Positions 54,766-63,888 of a stretch of 64,000 bases of DNA are shown here, one piece after another. Below the pieces are notes generated by a model. The model ran no database searches. It was given only the letters and a program-made list of their open reading frames with translations, and was not told where the DNA came from. The stretch comes from FW021-bin31 sp964478125. GTDB taxonomy: Bacteria; Bacteroidota; Bacteroidia; Chitinophagales; Chitinophagaceae. A program made the position numbers and the translations under genes. How positions within the stretch are numbered: the stretch's first letter is position 1; every line of letters begins with the position of its first letter. The stretch lies in assembly GCA_964478125.1 (NCBI GenBank), contig CAYZGR010000012.1, forward strand, positions 1 through 64,000, in the 5' to 3' direction.

Positions 54766-55287
54766 TTGGAGTTTGAGGAATATAACAATAAACTGGCGGT
54801 GTTCCATCGCCTTTTTCATGCCTATTATGAAAAATTGCATCGCTATGCCTTCACTATTCTGAAAGACAACCATATTGCGGAAGATATTGTTCAGGCTGTA
54901 TTTCTGAAGTTATGGGAGAAGAAGGATCAACTGCTCATGGAGAATCAAATAGGATCTTATCTTTACAGAACAACGTATAATCTCAGTCTGAATTACATAC
55001 GTGATAACAAGACGAGAAAAAGACATATTAAAAATGTTTCCAAAACGATTCATTCATCTGTTGACAATGTAAATGAAAAATTATCGGGGTCGGAACTTTC
55101 TATACATATCCACGAGGTAATAGAAACATTACCTCCCCGTTGTAAACTTATATTTTTAAAAAGCAGAAAAGAAGGTAAAAAATATAAAGAAATTGCTGCA
55201 GAAATGAATATTTCCGTTAAAACGGTGGAAGCGCAGATGGGTAAGGCGCTCAAAATATTCAGGGAAGCATTGAAGGACTATTTATAA
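54766..55287 (+). CDS. ECF-type RNA polymerase sigma factor
   Basis: 173 residues, TTG start. Region 2 (YYEKLHRYAFTILKDNHIAEDIVQAVFLKLWEKK) and region 4 with an HTH (LPPRCKLIFLKSRKEGKKYKEIAAEMNISVKTVEAQM) are intact. Such factors direct transcription of outer-membrane uptake or surface genes. The anti-sigma FecR gene starts 46 bp after it. Confidence 0.93.
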   Translation: MEFEEYNNKLAVFHRLFHAYYEKLHRYAFTILKDNHIAEDIVQAVFLKLWEKKDQLLMENQIGSYLYRTTYNLSLNYIRDNKTRKRHIKNVSKTIHSSVDNVNEKLSGSELSIHIHEVIETLPPRCKLIFLKSRKEGKKYKEIAAEMNISVKTVEAQMGKALKIFREALKDYL

Positions 55288-55333
55288 CCTTTTCCTAATC
55301 GAATACTGTGAAAACGACAAAATACTGAAACGA

Positions 55334-56341
55334 GTGAAACACCATTCCGGCATACAAGTAGATGTAAAGCTGATAGGCAGGTATTTATCAGGAGAAGCCT
55401 CTCCTGAAGAAGCGTTGGCTATTGATGTCTGGAGAGCGGAGTCTTTTCAAAATAACCGGATGTTTGAGTCCGTCATGCGTTTATGGAACGAATCATCAGA
55501 AGAGGGGGGGTATCAAAAGCCGCACATTGAAAGAAAATGGGAAGCCTTAAGAACGGCTATTGAGACGGGACAGAAGCGGCCTGCTTTACGGAAGAATAAA
55601 AGGTTATTTACAAAGTGGAGAGTGGCAGCGGCTTTTTTAGTCCTCTTGGGCATTGCCGCCTTTTTATACCTGCAACGGCCCCGTGATGAGCAGGCGGTTT
55701 ATCACAAAGTGATTCGTTCGGAAGGAAATATAGTTCATTATACGCTTCGGGATTCAACGACCATATCCCTATTCAGAAATAGTCGTTTATCTATACAGGA
55801 TCAATTTGCAGTTACCGGAAGAAAAGTAAAGTTGGAGGGACAATCCTATTTTTCCGTAAAGCGATCACGCGGCCGGCCCTTTATCATTTATACCGGCGGT
55901 ATAAAAATAATGGTCCTGGGTACCTCATTTAATGTAAAAGATTATCCGGAAAGCATATCGGTTGGTGTAAGAGAAGGGGCGGTGAAGATGCAAAAAGATT
56001 CGTTAAGCATGGTGGTAAAGGCGGGTTCTACAGGTATCTTTTATAAAAAAGACCTGCGATTTGTGCTTTATGCCGATTCGTTAGATAGGAATGCCTATAG
56101 TTATGCCACCGGAGCGCTTTATTTTAATAATACTTCCATGAGAGAAGTAAAAACTGCATTGGAGCATACTTATGGTATAACCGTAATGTTTAAAGACGAT
56201 TCTTTGGCGTATCAACGAATTCATACTTATTTCAAAAGACAATCGTTAGATTATGTGGCAAAGATCATAAGCGCTTCTCTTGGTATTCAATATTATTTTA
56301 AAGATGATACCCTATATTTTTATAAACAAAAGATTCAATAA
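55334..56341 (+). CDS. FecR-family anti-sigma factor / regulator
   Basis: 335 residues, GTG start. Cytoplasmic N-terminal helical region (about 1-90), one TM (about 95-112), periplasmic FecR domain (about 125-225) and a C-terminal DUF4974-like domain (about 258-332). It should hold the ECF sigma factor and transduce a periplasmic signal. Its end overlaps the next gene's start (56304). Confidence 0.93.
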   Translation: MKHHSGIQVDVKLIGRYLSGEASPEEALAIDVWRAESFQNNRMFESVMRLWNESSEEGGYQKPHIERKWEALRTAIETGQKRPALRKNKRLFTKWRVAAAFLVLLGIAAFLYLQRPRDEQAVYHKVIRSEGNIVHYTLRDSTTISLFRNSRLSIQDQFAVTGRKVKLEGQSYFSVKRSRGRPFIIYTGGIKIMVLGTSFNVKDYPESISVGVREGAVKMQKDSLSMVVKAGSTGIFYKKDLRFVLYADSLDRNAYSYATGALYFNNTSMREVKTALEHTYGITVMFKDDSLAYQRIHTYFKRQSLDYVAKIISASLGIQYYFKDDTLYFYKQKIQ

Positions 56342-57455
56342 TACCGGACTATGCCATATCACCGCCGTTCTTATACTATTTTTTATGTGGCCCTTCCTGG
56401 CCTGTTCACAGAGAAAGGAAGTAGAACAGAATCCATTTCTTACTTTACCGTCCAAAACGATACGGCTTGATTCCCTGGGGGATCTGATCGCCGATAAAAC
56501 CGGGTTTATTTTTTCATTTAATTCAAACCGGATTGATCCGGGTGAAAAAATCAGGATCCCGGGGAAAGCTATTAAACTAAAAGGCCTGCTCTCTTATCTG
56601 AATAAAAATTACGATATAGATTATGAAATAATGGGCCGTCATATCATTCTTTATTACGGTGATCGTGCAGGTAAAAGAATGCGGCAACTATCCGGGAAAC
56701 CCGAAGCCCGGGATCGGAAAGCGAAGCCGGCCGTTTCTGATGAAAAAAAAGAAGCGGCGCCCGGGATCCGTTTAAAAGAAACAAATAGGGGTCGTCCGGC
56801 CGCGCTCCCGGATATTGGATCCGGTATTCCTTTGAAAGAGAATACCTTTGTACTGCCAAAAAGAATGAGAACGCCTCTGAACGAACGAAGCTTTATATCG
56901 CAAGCAAATCCTACGAAGATTCCCGGTGCCCGGCCGGAAAAGAGGGCTCATTCTCTGTATGTTTCTGCCGGCATCACTGCCGATGAGATCCTCTATGCCA
57001 GTCCCCAGATCAATATAGGGACGCCGTGGTTATTTGCGTCTGTCGCATGGCGGACCAATTTCAAGACCTCCGGTTTTTTCTATGGTCTTGGTACTTCGAT
57101 CAGATTGTCAGCGGACTGGGCGGCGGGTTTGGCTGTCTCCCATGGCACGTTATCAAAAGACCTGGTGTGGTCGGCGCTCACATCGGATACCATGCTACAA
57201 ATTAATACCGGGTTAACCCGGGTAAGCCTTTTAGCGAAAAGGCAATTTAGCAATAGATGGAGCCTTCAGTTCGGGCCTGTCTTCAATTTCATGAAGACTA
57301 ATTACTCTTCTGTACCCGATGCTTCCATACCCATTAACGGTCATTATATTCTCCGGCCGCTCTATACTATTAAAAACAGCTATAACAAGGAAACTTCTTC
57401 CCGTAAGCAATTATGGATCGGCCTGCAGGTCGGCATATTTTACAGGTTGTGGTGA
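56304..57455 (+). CDS. STN-domain protein fused to a predicted small beta-barrel
   Basis: 383 residues from ATG 56304 (TTG 56280 is also open). Signal-type hydrophobic segment (ends ACSQ). An STN domain (about 48-117 of this start: LDSLGDLIADKTGFIFSFNS, ending RHIILYYGD) is followed by a low-complexity K/R/E/P linker and a C-terminal region of alternating hydrophobic residues ending in FYRLW, as in small outer-membrane beta-barrels. STN normally sits in a TonB-dependent transporter; no plug or large barrel is seen. Convergent with, and overlapping by 45 bp, the FkbM pseudogene. Confidence 0.7.
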   Translation: MIPYIFINKRFNNTGLCHITAVLILFFMWPFLACSQRKEVEQNPFLTLPSKTIRLDSLGDLIADKTGFIFSFNSNRIDPGEKIRIPGKAIKLKGLLSYLNKNYDIDYEIMGRHIILYYGDRAGKRMRQLSGKPEARDRKAKPAVSDEKKEAAPGIRLKETNRGRPAALPDIGSGIPLKENTFVLPKRMRTPLNERSFISQANPTKIPGARPEKRAHSLYVSAGITADEILYASPQINIGTPWLFASVAWRTNFKTSGFFYGLGTSIRLSADWAAGLAVSHGTLSKDLVWSALTSDTMLQINTGLTRVSLLAKRQFSNRWSLQFGPVFNFMKTNYSSVPDASIPINGHYILRPLYTIKNSYNKETSSRKQLWIGLQVGIFYRLW

Positions 57456-58223
57456 ACGTCTTTTTATATTCCCGTCTTTGATAAAAGGCCGTACCCGATT
57501 GAAATGGCAGAGCGGAACAAAAAGGGTGTCAAAGTTATATTGTTTATGGAGCGGCAGATTTTCTACAGGAATTAAATGATGCTTCTCCAGCTTGAATGCC
57601 TGGTACTCCATTTTAGTAAAATATTTTGTTAAAGAGGCGAAATGATCTCTTCTGATCTCTACCTGTACCATAGGATGATGCCTCATTAGCAGAGGCTTCA
57701 TATCTTTAAGGATGACCTTTTCATAGCCCTCTACGTCACATTTAACCACAATCCATACGAGATATCCCTGCAAATACCTCACTACGCTTACGCAAGACAG
57801 TGGTATAAGTGAATTTATTCATCCTGTTATTATCCTGACTTTGGATCGAAAAAAGTCCATGCCGGAGATAACCCGTCTTACGCACTCTTCCCGGAACATT
57901 TAGGAATACCCGGCTCTTTTATTTTCATCACCCAGAGCAAATGGTAAAATGGTAATCTTCTTTTTCTTATTTGTCTGTACTCTTATTTGTTTTAGAAGAG
58001 GAGCTACAGGTTCGATGCTGTAAACTTTACCGGTTTTGCCGGCCAGATCTGAGAAAGTAGAAGAATAGTATCCCATGTGGGCGCCGATATCAATAACAAC
58101 AGCTCCCTTTTTAATGAGATTTTTTACAAAATAATGCCAGTAGTAGTCTGCGTTATTTTTTAAGAAGCCGGTTTTATAAAGGACAAAGTAGGATTTTCTA
58201 ATAATTTTCAGATAGTCATCCAA
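57411..58223 (-). pseudogene. FkbM-family methyltransferase, frameshifted
   Basis: The 5' part (58223 down to 57900) encodes a SAM-binding stretch VIDIGAHMGYYSSTFSDLAGK and IEP. The middle continues in another frame as VPGRVRKTGYLRHGLFSIQS and TYTTVLRKRSEVF. The 3' part resumes in a third frame with VVKCDVEGYEKVI, the FkbM signature. Stops near 57900 and about 57738 break it at least twice; the ATG is missing (TTG at 58223 or lost). FkbM enzymes O-methylate sugars or lipids. Two errors in 800 bp argue for decay rather than one sequencing slip. Confidence 0.8.
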
Positions 58224-58383
58224 TCCTAAAGACAGAAATAAGATCTTTCGTATAAATTGTATTGCAGGACTTTAATGATGCTAAATACTATAGTATTAAA
58301 ACACCTCTCAATGGCAATACCCTTATGGGAGAAGGTATTTTATTTTTTGTTAGGTTAAAGAGGTATAAGTGTAAAAAGCCTCT

Positions 58384-58430
58384 TGCAGATTTTGCTGATC
58401 TCCGCAAAACAAATCAGCGAAATTTAGCGG
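58384..58430. repeat. Inverted-repeat-bearing intergenic sequence
   Basis: TTTTGCTGAT (58390-58399) is inverted as ATCAGCGAAA (58413-58422) with one mismatch. The wording (TGCTGAT, ATCAGCGAAA, TTAGCGG) resembles short dispersed intergenic elements I have seen in Bacteroidota genomes. Copy number unknown. The remainder of the 280-bp gap shows nothing identifiable. Confidence 0.35.
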
Positions 58431-58502
58431 CATCTACGGAATAATAGAGCCCGGTAGTTTATGGTTCACACCGCTCCATTTATCCCTACTACGGTTGCAA
58501 AC

Positions 58503-61034
58503 TTACCGCCCAACCCGTCGATGCTTCCTGTAAAAGTCAAAACCGAATCCAATAAGGATCAGCAGGATCAGGATGCCGGAGGAAACACTCGAAAGCGTTT
58601 TCCCGGTATAGAAGATCTGTGGATGGAATTTAAAGACTATTTTATGATTCCCGGCAGGAATGTCAATACCCCTCAATACGTAATTGACCGGAACGATGGG
58701 CACTTCTTTATCATCTACATAAGCTTTCCATCCGTCCGGATAATAAATTTCGGAAAAAACGCCAAAGCCATCGTGGTCGTTTGTAGCTTGGTATTGCATC
58801 TGGTTTAATCCGTAGCGGGTCAGTTCAATGTGTGCGGAAGAATCTTTTACCGGGGACGAATATTTTACATTATCTTTAAAAGAAGATGGAATGATGGCCG
58901 TACTTGCGGGATCAAAGTCACTTAAAGCCAGCATTTCTTTATTGGCGTCCGGTTCCCACCGAATATGGTCCACGAACCATGCATTACCCAGGGCGCCGGG
59001 GTTTAAAAGAGGCGCACTATTGGGATCAACTATAAAATACCGGGTATTCAGCATGTTGAGAACCGGGAAGGAACTCAGCAAATGCACAATAGAACTGTCC
59101 AATCCTTTTTTACTTTGAAAAGCGCCGTAAATGGTTTGCAGGTTTGGCATAAGCTGGTGATCAATCAGGTCCTGGTATCGCCAGAGTTTGGCCGGGCTGT
59201 AGCCGCCTATGGACTTGAGAAAATAGGAAGTGGCCGCATCATTGAAAATGTTTGAAAATCCCACGCTTAGATTCAACGTGCGAACGTCGGGCGCTTTATC
59301 CTGCAGGATGTGCCGCTCTGCTTCCGAAGGCTGATAATGGTTGGCCAGCTGTTCGGCGGGTACAAAATTGTCGTCATTCAGGTATCTTTTATCTACGGGG
59401 AAAAGATCAAACAGCAACAGGATACTCATGAAAACAAATAAATAAACGGGCTTTATTTTTTCCTTGATAAAAGCCCACAGAAGAATAAAGGTGAGCGCTA
59501 CAAAGATAAAAGTACGAAGGGCGTCTTTTTGAAATAAGGCCGCGCGGTCTTTATGGATGCTTTGCCGAAGCTGGTCCATGCCTTGCCGGCCTAACATTTG
59601 TGTCAGGTTGCCATCATTTACTCCTGAATATCCCAATCCGCCGCCCACTATAAGCCAGGCAAAAATGATCAATCCGATTGACAGGTAGAACGCCTTTTTT
59701 AGCGCTTCCCAGCCAGCCTTTTTATCACATTTTCCGGTTAAAATATCGTTTAGGGCCCAGCAGGCCATGACCACGAAGGTCAGCTGAGGGATGACCAGAG
59801 TCATGGAAGGCGCCCGGAATTTGTTATACAACGGAAGGTACCTGAACAGAAAATTATTGAAAGCCGGAAAATGATTCCCCCACGCCATTAAAAAACTGAT
59901 CAATGTGATTGCCAGCAACCACCATTTATTCCTGTTGCGAATGATAAACAGCGATAAAATAAAAAGGAAACAAATAAGCGCGCCGAAATAAACCGGTGAG
60001 GTAAAAGGCTGTGGGCCCCAATAAAAAGTACGGTTGGCTATTCCGGCCGCTTGTTGGGGGGGGACGCCCAACTGTGTTAATTGTTTATAGGTATGAGAAT
60101 CGGTTAAAAAATGATCAGAAGGCGGGGGGCCCCCGTATATATTGGGAATAAACACGGAAAAGCTTTCCAGTTTGCCCAGGCTCCACTGAAATGCATAATC
60201 TCTATTCAGACCGCCTTTTTCAATTTTATTATTGGTATGGTCTTTTAAAGTGAGTTTGGATTGGCTGTCCCGGATGGAATATTTTGAATATTCCCGAGTA
60301 ACCAGAATATGCGGGAGAGAAGGGATAACGGCCAGGATTCCGACTCCTAAGGAGATTAAAGACGCTATCACGAAAGACCTTATCTGTTTTTCTTTCAATG
60401 CCAGAATAAACCGCCATATCACCAGGAAGGCCAGTAGAATGGCTGTGTAATAAATAATCTGATAATGGTTGTTGTATACCAACATCATGGCAGAAAGCGC
60501 GGTAACAACAGCGCCAATGAGGTACTTCCGATTGTAGATCAATAAAATGCCTGCCAGTACGGGCGCCATCCAGGCCATGGTATACATTTTGGTAATATGC
60601 CCCACGCCAATAATGATCAGGTTGTAGGAGGAGAAACCGTAAGCTACCCCTCCAAATAGGTTTACCCAGTATTTGAACCCCAAAACAGATAATAAAAAAT
60701 AGACTCCCAACATGGCAATGAACAACATGTTTACCGGCCGGGGCATCCAGAGCGTGGTTAAGCTGTTAATAATAGAAGCCTTGTTGGCGGGGGGACCTGT
60801 GTAGGTCATGAAGGTGGGCATCCCGCCGAACATGCTGTTGGACCATAACGGGGGCTTTCCGGTTTGCTGGTAAAAGGTTTTTGCTTCATGTGCCATCCCT
60901 TCATATTGCAACATGTCTCCCTGGCGAACTTGCGCCCCTTTTAGAACCGGGCTGCAATAGGCAAAAGCCAATATAAGAAAAGCGAGAATGGCATATATGT
61001 GAGGAAAGATCTCCTTTTTCCAGTTAATGTGCAT
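58503..61034 (-). CDS. YfhO-family membrane protein
   Basis: 843 residues, about 12-13 TM helices mostly in the first 540 residues plus one at the C-terminus. The large extracytoplasmic region carries the typical YfhO end (GVFSEIYYPDGWKAYVDDKEVPI, VNYVLRGIDIPAGNHKI). The fold is GT-C glycosyltransferase-like, and YfhO proteins are linked to glycosylation of surface polymers. It lies 82 bp upstream of der on the same strand (reading order era, der, this gene). Confidence 0.88.
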   Translation of the reverse strand: MHINWKKEIFPHIYAILAFLILAFAYCSPVLKGAQVRQGDMLQYEGMAHEAKTFYQQTGKPPLWSNSMFGGMPTFMTYTGPPANKASIINSLTTLWMPRPVNMLFIAMLGVYFLLSVLGFKYWVNLFGGVAYGFSSYNLIIIGVGHITKMYTMAWMAPVLAGILLIYNRKYLIGAVVTALSAMMLVYNNHYQIIYYTAILLAFLVIWRFILALKEKQIRSFVIASLISLGVGILAVIPSLPHILVTREYSKYSIRDSQSKLTLKDHTNNKIEKGGLNRDYAFQWSLGKLESFSVFIPNIYGGPPPSDHFLTDSHTYKQLTQLGVPPQQAAGIANRTFYWGPQPFTSPVYFGALICFLFILSLFIIRNRNKWWLLAITLISFLMAWGNHFPAFNNFLFRYLPLYNKFRAPSMTLVIPQLTFVVMACWALNDILTGKCDKKAGWEALKKAFYLSIGLIIFAWLIVGGGLGYSGVNDGNLTQMLGRQGMDQLRQSIHKDRAALFQKDALRTFIFVALTFILLWAFIKEKIKPVYLFVFMSILLLFDLFPVDKRYLNDDNFVPAEQLANHYQPSEAERHILQDKAPDVRTLNLSVGFSNIFNDAATSYFLKSIGGYSPAKLWRYQDLIDHQLMPNLQTIYGAFQSKKGLDSSIVHLLSSFPVLNMLNTRYFIVDPNSAPLLNPGALGNAWFVDHIRWEPDANKEMLALSDFDPASTAIIPSSFKDNVKYSSPVKDSSAHIELTRYGLNQMQYQATNDHDGFGVFSEIYYPDGWKAYVDDKEVPIVPVNYVLRGIDIPAGNHKIVFKFHPQIFYTGKTLSSVSSGILILLILIGFGFDFYRKHRRVGR

Positions 61035-61116
61035 GTGTCTTCCTGTTTATGTCCCCGGAGGGATAATGAGCCGCAAGATAGGATTTTAGGATAAAAAAAG
61101 AAAAGGGATATCTGCT

Positions 61117-62433
61117 TTATTTCTTTCTGAAGAACAACCGGATCGGGATGCCGCTGAGATTAAAATGTTTGCGTAGCTGGTTTTCCAGGTATCTTTTATA
61201 AGGAGGTCTGATATCTTTGGGATGATTGCTGAAGAATGCAAAAGAGGGGATCGCGGTAGGCAACTGGGTGACGTATTTAATGTTGACGTTGTATCCTCTG
61301 ACCATGGGAGGCTGATATTTATTAATGGCTTTCAACATCACCTCATTTAACTGGGAGGCCGGTATCCGGCTTTTTCTGTTTTCATATACCGACAAAGCAA
61401 TTTCCAATGCCTTATAGATACGTTTCTTTTCGATAACGGAAGTAAATAAAACGGGAACATCCGTAAAAGGCGCCAGTTTTTCTTTTAACCCTTTCTCATA
61501 GTTTTTGGCGGTGCCGGTTTCCTTTGGGAGGAGGTCCCATTTGTTGACCAACAGTACAATTCCCTTTCCCTTTTTTACAACCATACTGAAAATATTCAGA
61601 TCCTGCGCGGTTATTCCTTTCTCTGCATCCAGCAATAAAAGGCATACATCCGCTTCGTCTATCGCCTTTATGGCACGAATGACCGAATAAAATTCCAGGT
61701 TTTCGTGTACTTTATTTTTTCTGCGGATGCCGGCGGTATCAATCAATATAAATTCTTTCTTATAAAGATTGTACCGGGTGTGAATAGTGTCTCGCGTCGT
61801 ACCCGGAATATTGGAAATGATGTTTCTTTCTTCTCCCACGAGCAGGTTCAGGAGAGAGGATTTTCCTACATTGGGTTGTCCTATAATGGCGATTCGGGGC
61901 GGCTCTTCCTTTTCCTCATTTTTTCCCTTCTCCGGGGGAGGCATGAAGGAAGCCGATTGATCTAACAGTTCGCCGGTGCCGCTTCCGGTGATAGAAGAAA
62001 TGAACTGGATATGATCAAATCCCAATGCATAAAATTCGGCCGCATCCAGCATCCGTTGGTGATTATCCACTTTATTGATCACTGCAATAACGGGCTTGGC
62101 CGTTCGCCTCAGCAGGTTGGCCATATCCTGATCCAGGTCGGTAATCCCTGTCGTTACGTCACAAACGAACAGGATGAGGTCTGCTTCTTCCATGGCCAGT
62201 TGCACTTGCTTTCTGATCTCCTTTTCAAAGACATCATCAGAATGAGATACAAACCCGCCCGTATCTATGACATTAAAATATTTCCCGTTCCAGTCCGCTG
62301 TCCCGTATTGTCGGTCGCGGGTTACCCCGCTGGTGTCGTCTACGATGGCCTTCCTGCTTTCTATAAGCCGGTTAAACAATGTGGATTTGCCTACATTGGG
62401 CCGTCCGACGATGGCTACAGTATATCCTGCCAT
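61117..62433 (-). CDS. der: Ribosome biogenesis GTPase Der
   Basis: 438 residues with two tandem GTPase domains: GRPNVGKST (res. about 9-17) and GQPNVGKSS (about 184-192), DTGG/DTAG switch II regions, NKVD and NKWD base-recognition motifs, and a C-terminal KH-like domain (about 355-438). It acts in 50S subunit assembly. It is 15 bp after era. Confidence 0.97.
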   Translation of the reverse strand: MAGYTVAIVGRPNVGKSTLFNRLIESRKAIVDDTSGVTRDRQYGTADWNGKYFNVIDTGGFVSHSDDVFEKEIRKQVQLAMEEADLILFVCDVTTGITDLDQDMANLLRRTAKPVIAVINKVDNHQRMLDAAEFYALGFDHIQFISSITGSGTGELLDQSASFMPPPEKGKNEEKEEPPRIAIIGQPNVGKSSLLNLLVGEERNIISNIPGTTRDTIHTRYNLYKKEFILIDTAGIRRKNKVHENLEFYSVIRAIKAIDEADVCLLLLDAEKGITAQDLNIFSMVVKKGKGIVLLVNKWDLLPKETGTAKNYEKGLKEKLAPFTDVPVLFTSVIEKKRIYKALEIALSVYENRKSRIPASQLNEVMLKAINKYQPPMVRGYNVNIKYVTQLPTAIPSFAFFSNHPKDIRPPYKRYLENQLRKHFNLSGIPIRLFFRKK

Positions 62434-62448
62434 AATGATGTTTCTCTT

Positions 62449-63321
62449 TTAATGATATCCGTATTCTTTCAAAAAATGTTCCTTGTTCCGCCATTTGTTC
62501 CGGACTTTTACATGGAGGTCAAGAAATACCTTCCTGTCCAGAAATTGTTCAATCTCCTGCCTGGCAAGCGATCCGATTTGTTTAATATCCTTTCCTTTTT
62601 TACCAAGGATAATTCCTTTTTGACTTTCCCGTTGTACAATGATATCTGCAGATATTTTAGTCAGCGTCTTTTTTTCTTCAAACTGACGAATCAGTACCGT
62701 GGTCTGATAAGGTACTTCCTGTTGAAAAAGGAAATAAATTTTCTCACGAATGATTTCAGATACGAAAAATCTTGTGGGACGGTCTGTTAATGTATCTTCA
62801 GGATAATAAGGAGGTCCTTCGGGCAGGCATTTAACAATTTCATTCAGTAAAATATCAAGGTTTTGTAGTTTCAAAGCGCTGACCCCCACTTTTGCCACCC
62901 AGTCTCCGGATGAAAATGTTTCTTTGACCTCCTGAAGCGCTGCTTTACTAATCAGATCACATTTATTAATAACGAGGATCTTAGGAGCTGTCAGGGGAAG
63001 CTGTTCAAATACCTGCCGTACTTTTTCAGTTTGATCTCTGGCATCCATCAAGAGAAGCGCCACATCTGCATCTTCGGTAGCGGTCTTTACGGCGTCCATC
63101 ATCTTCTCCTGTAGTTTGTAATGGGGATCAATAATTCCCGGTGTATCTGAAAATACAATTTGAAAATCCGGTTTGGACAGGATACCGGAAATGCGATGGC
63201 GGGTGGTCTGGACCTTTGGCGAGGTTATGGCCAGTTTTTCCCCTACGAGCGCATTTAATAATGTGCTTTTTCCTGCATTCGGTCTGCCCAGTAGGTTTGC
63301 AAATCCGGCCTTGTGGATCAT
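62449..63321 (-). CDS. era: GTPase Era
   Basis: 290 residues from ATG 63321 (MIHKAGFANLLGRPNAGKST). An upstream in-frame codon at 63435 is excluded because a TACCTTTG promoter lies at 63336-63343. G1 GRPNAGKST, G3 DTPG, G4 NKCD, and a C-terminal KH domain (IILGKKGKDIKQIG). Binds 16S rRNA 3' end and assists 30S maturation. Operon with der. Confidence 0.97.
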   Translation of the reverse strand: MIHKAGFANLLGRPNAGKSTLLNALVGEKLAITSPKVQTTRHRISGILSKPDFQIVFSDTPGIIDPHYKLQEKMMDAVKTATEDADVALLLMDARDQTEKVRQVFEQLPLTAPKILVINKCDLISKAALQEVKETFSSGDWVAKVGVSALKLQNLDILLNEIVKCLPEGPPYYPEDTLTDRPTRFFVSEIIREKIYFLFQQEVPYQTTVLIRQFEEKKTLTKISADIIVQRESQKGIILGKKGKDIKQIGSLARQEIEQFLDRKVFLDLHVKVRNKWRNKEHFLKEYGYH

Positions 63322-63335
63322 AGAAATAGTTTCTG

Positions 63336-63343
63336 CAAAGGTA
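63336..63343 (-). promoter_or_regulatory. era -7 element (TACCTTTG)
   Basis: Minus-strand TACCTTTG followed by CAG, 15 bp before the era ATG. It is about 45 bp from the divergent initiator-tRNA promoter. Confidence 0.7.
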
Positions 63344-63364
63344 GCAGATTTTTTTGCTTCTTTT

Positions 63365-63396
63365 TTTGGCCGGGAAAATGAGATACTGTATCTTTG
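63365..63396 (+). promoter_or_regulatory. Initiator-tRNA promoter (TTTG-N20-TATCTTTG)
   Basis: TTTG at 63365-63368 and TATCTTTG at 63389-63396 with a 20-bp spacer. It lies about 57 bp before the tRNA 5' end and diverges from the era promoter. Confidence 0.7.
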
Positions 63397-63452
63397 CTGT
63401 CCCGTTGTAAAGAGCGGATGGAATATTAGAAACAATATATTTGAAGATATAT

Positions 63453-63524
<72 letters not shown>

Positions 63525-63528
63525 CTTG

Positions 63529-63570
63529 GCCGGACAAAATGGAAAGAGTTCCATTTGCCCGGCTTTTTTT
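63529..63570 (+). terminator. Rho-independent terminator of the initiator tRNA
   Basis: GCCGG...CCGGC with an inner AAATGG/CCATTT stem, then a run of seven T. It starts 5 bp after the tRNA and ends a one-gene transcript. Confidence 0.9.
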
Positions 63571-63596
63571 ATAAGATAATACGTTGTTTATCTTAT
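63571..63596. repeat. 9-bp perfect inverted repeat after the terminator
   Basis: ATAAGATAA (63571-63579) and TTATCTTAT (63588-63596) with an 8-nt loop, directly after the terminator. Possibly an operator or the edge of an insertion element. Confidence 0.6.
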
Positions 63597-63651
63597 AAAT
63601 ATACATGGCAATTTCATTTACTCTGTTGGTTCGAAGTCGCAATCCGTCAAA

Positions 63652-63683
63652 CCCCAATTTTGGCTCAGGAGCAAAAGTTGGGG
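63652..63683. repeat. Long imperfect hairpin
   Basis: CCCCAATTTTGGCTC (63652-63666) pairs with GAGCAAAAGTTGGGG (63669-63683) apart from two bulged bases. There is no U-tract after it. It lies 18 bp before a TATTTTTG -7-like element (63701-63708) and the small remnant gene, so it may be part of an insertion-sequence end or a leader. Confidence 0.55.
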
Positions 63684-63714
63684 AGGGTAGGTAAAAAATC
63701 TATTTTTGTGGCAG

Positions 63715-63888
63715 ATGAAAAATGCTATTCCTGAAGCGTATGCCGATCGTCGATGCCATTCCAAGGGTTTTCGAACGGCTATTACCATAGACGACTTTCC
63801 ATTGCGAGGCAGGGCTGCGAAGATGAAAATTTCGGTGGATTATTTTTACACTATGCTGTTAGATAACAAAATTTATGAGCAGATTTAA
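63715..63888 (+). pseudogene. Probable ISAon1-type transposase N-terminal remnant
   Basis: A 57-residue frame (MKNAIPEAYADRR...). The segment SKGFRTAITIDDFPLRGR resembles the conserved GF..xITIQDFPLRGK of the ISAon1-family transposase N-terminal protein, as I remember it. After it the similarity stops where KVYLHIKRRRW would be expected, and the frame ends. A TATTTTTG element precedes it. I read it as a truncated insertion-sequence relic; a small independent gene is possible. Beyond 63888 to the window end I see nothing. Confidence 0.45.

Noticed and set aside
62011..62790. 259-codon + strand frame
   Set aside because: Antisense to der and era, with no recognisable protein features.
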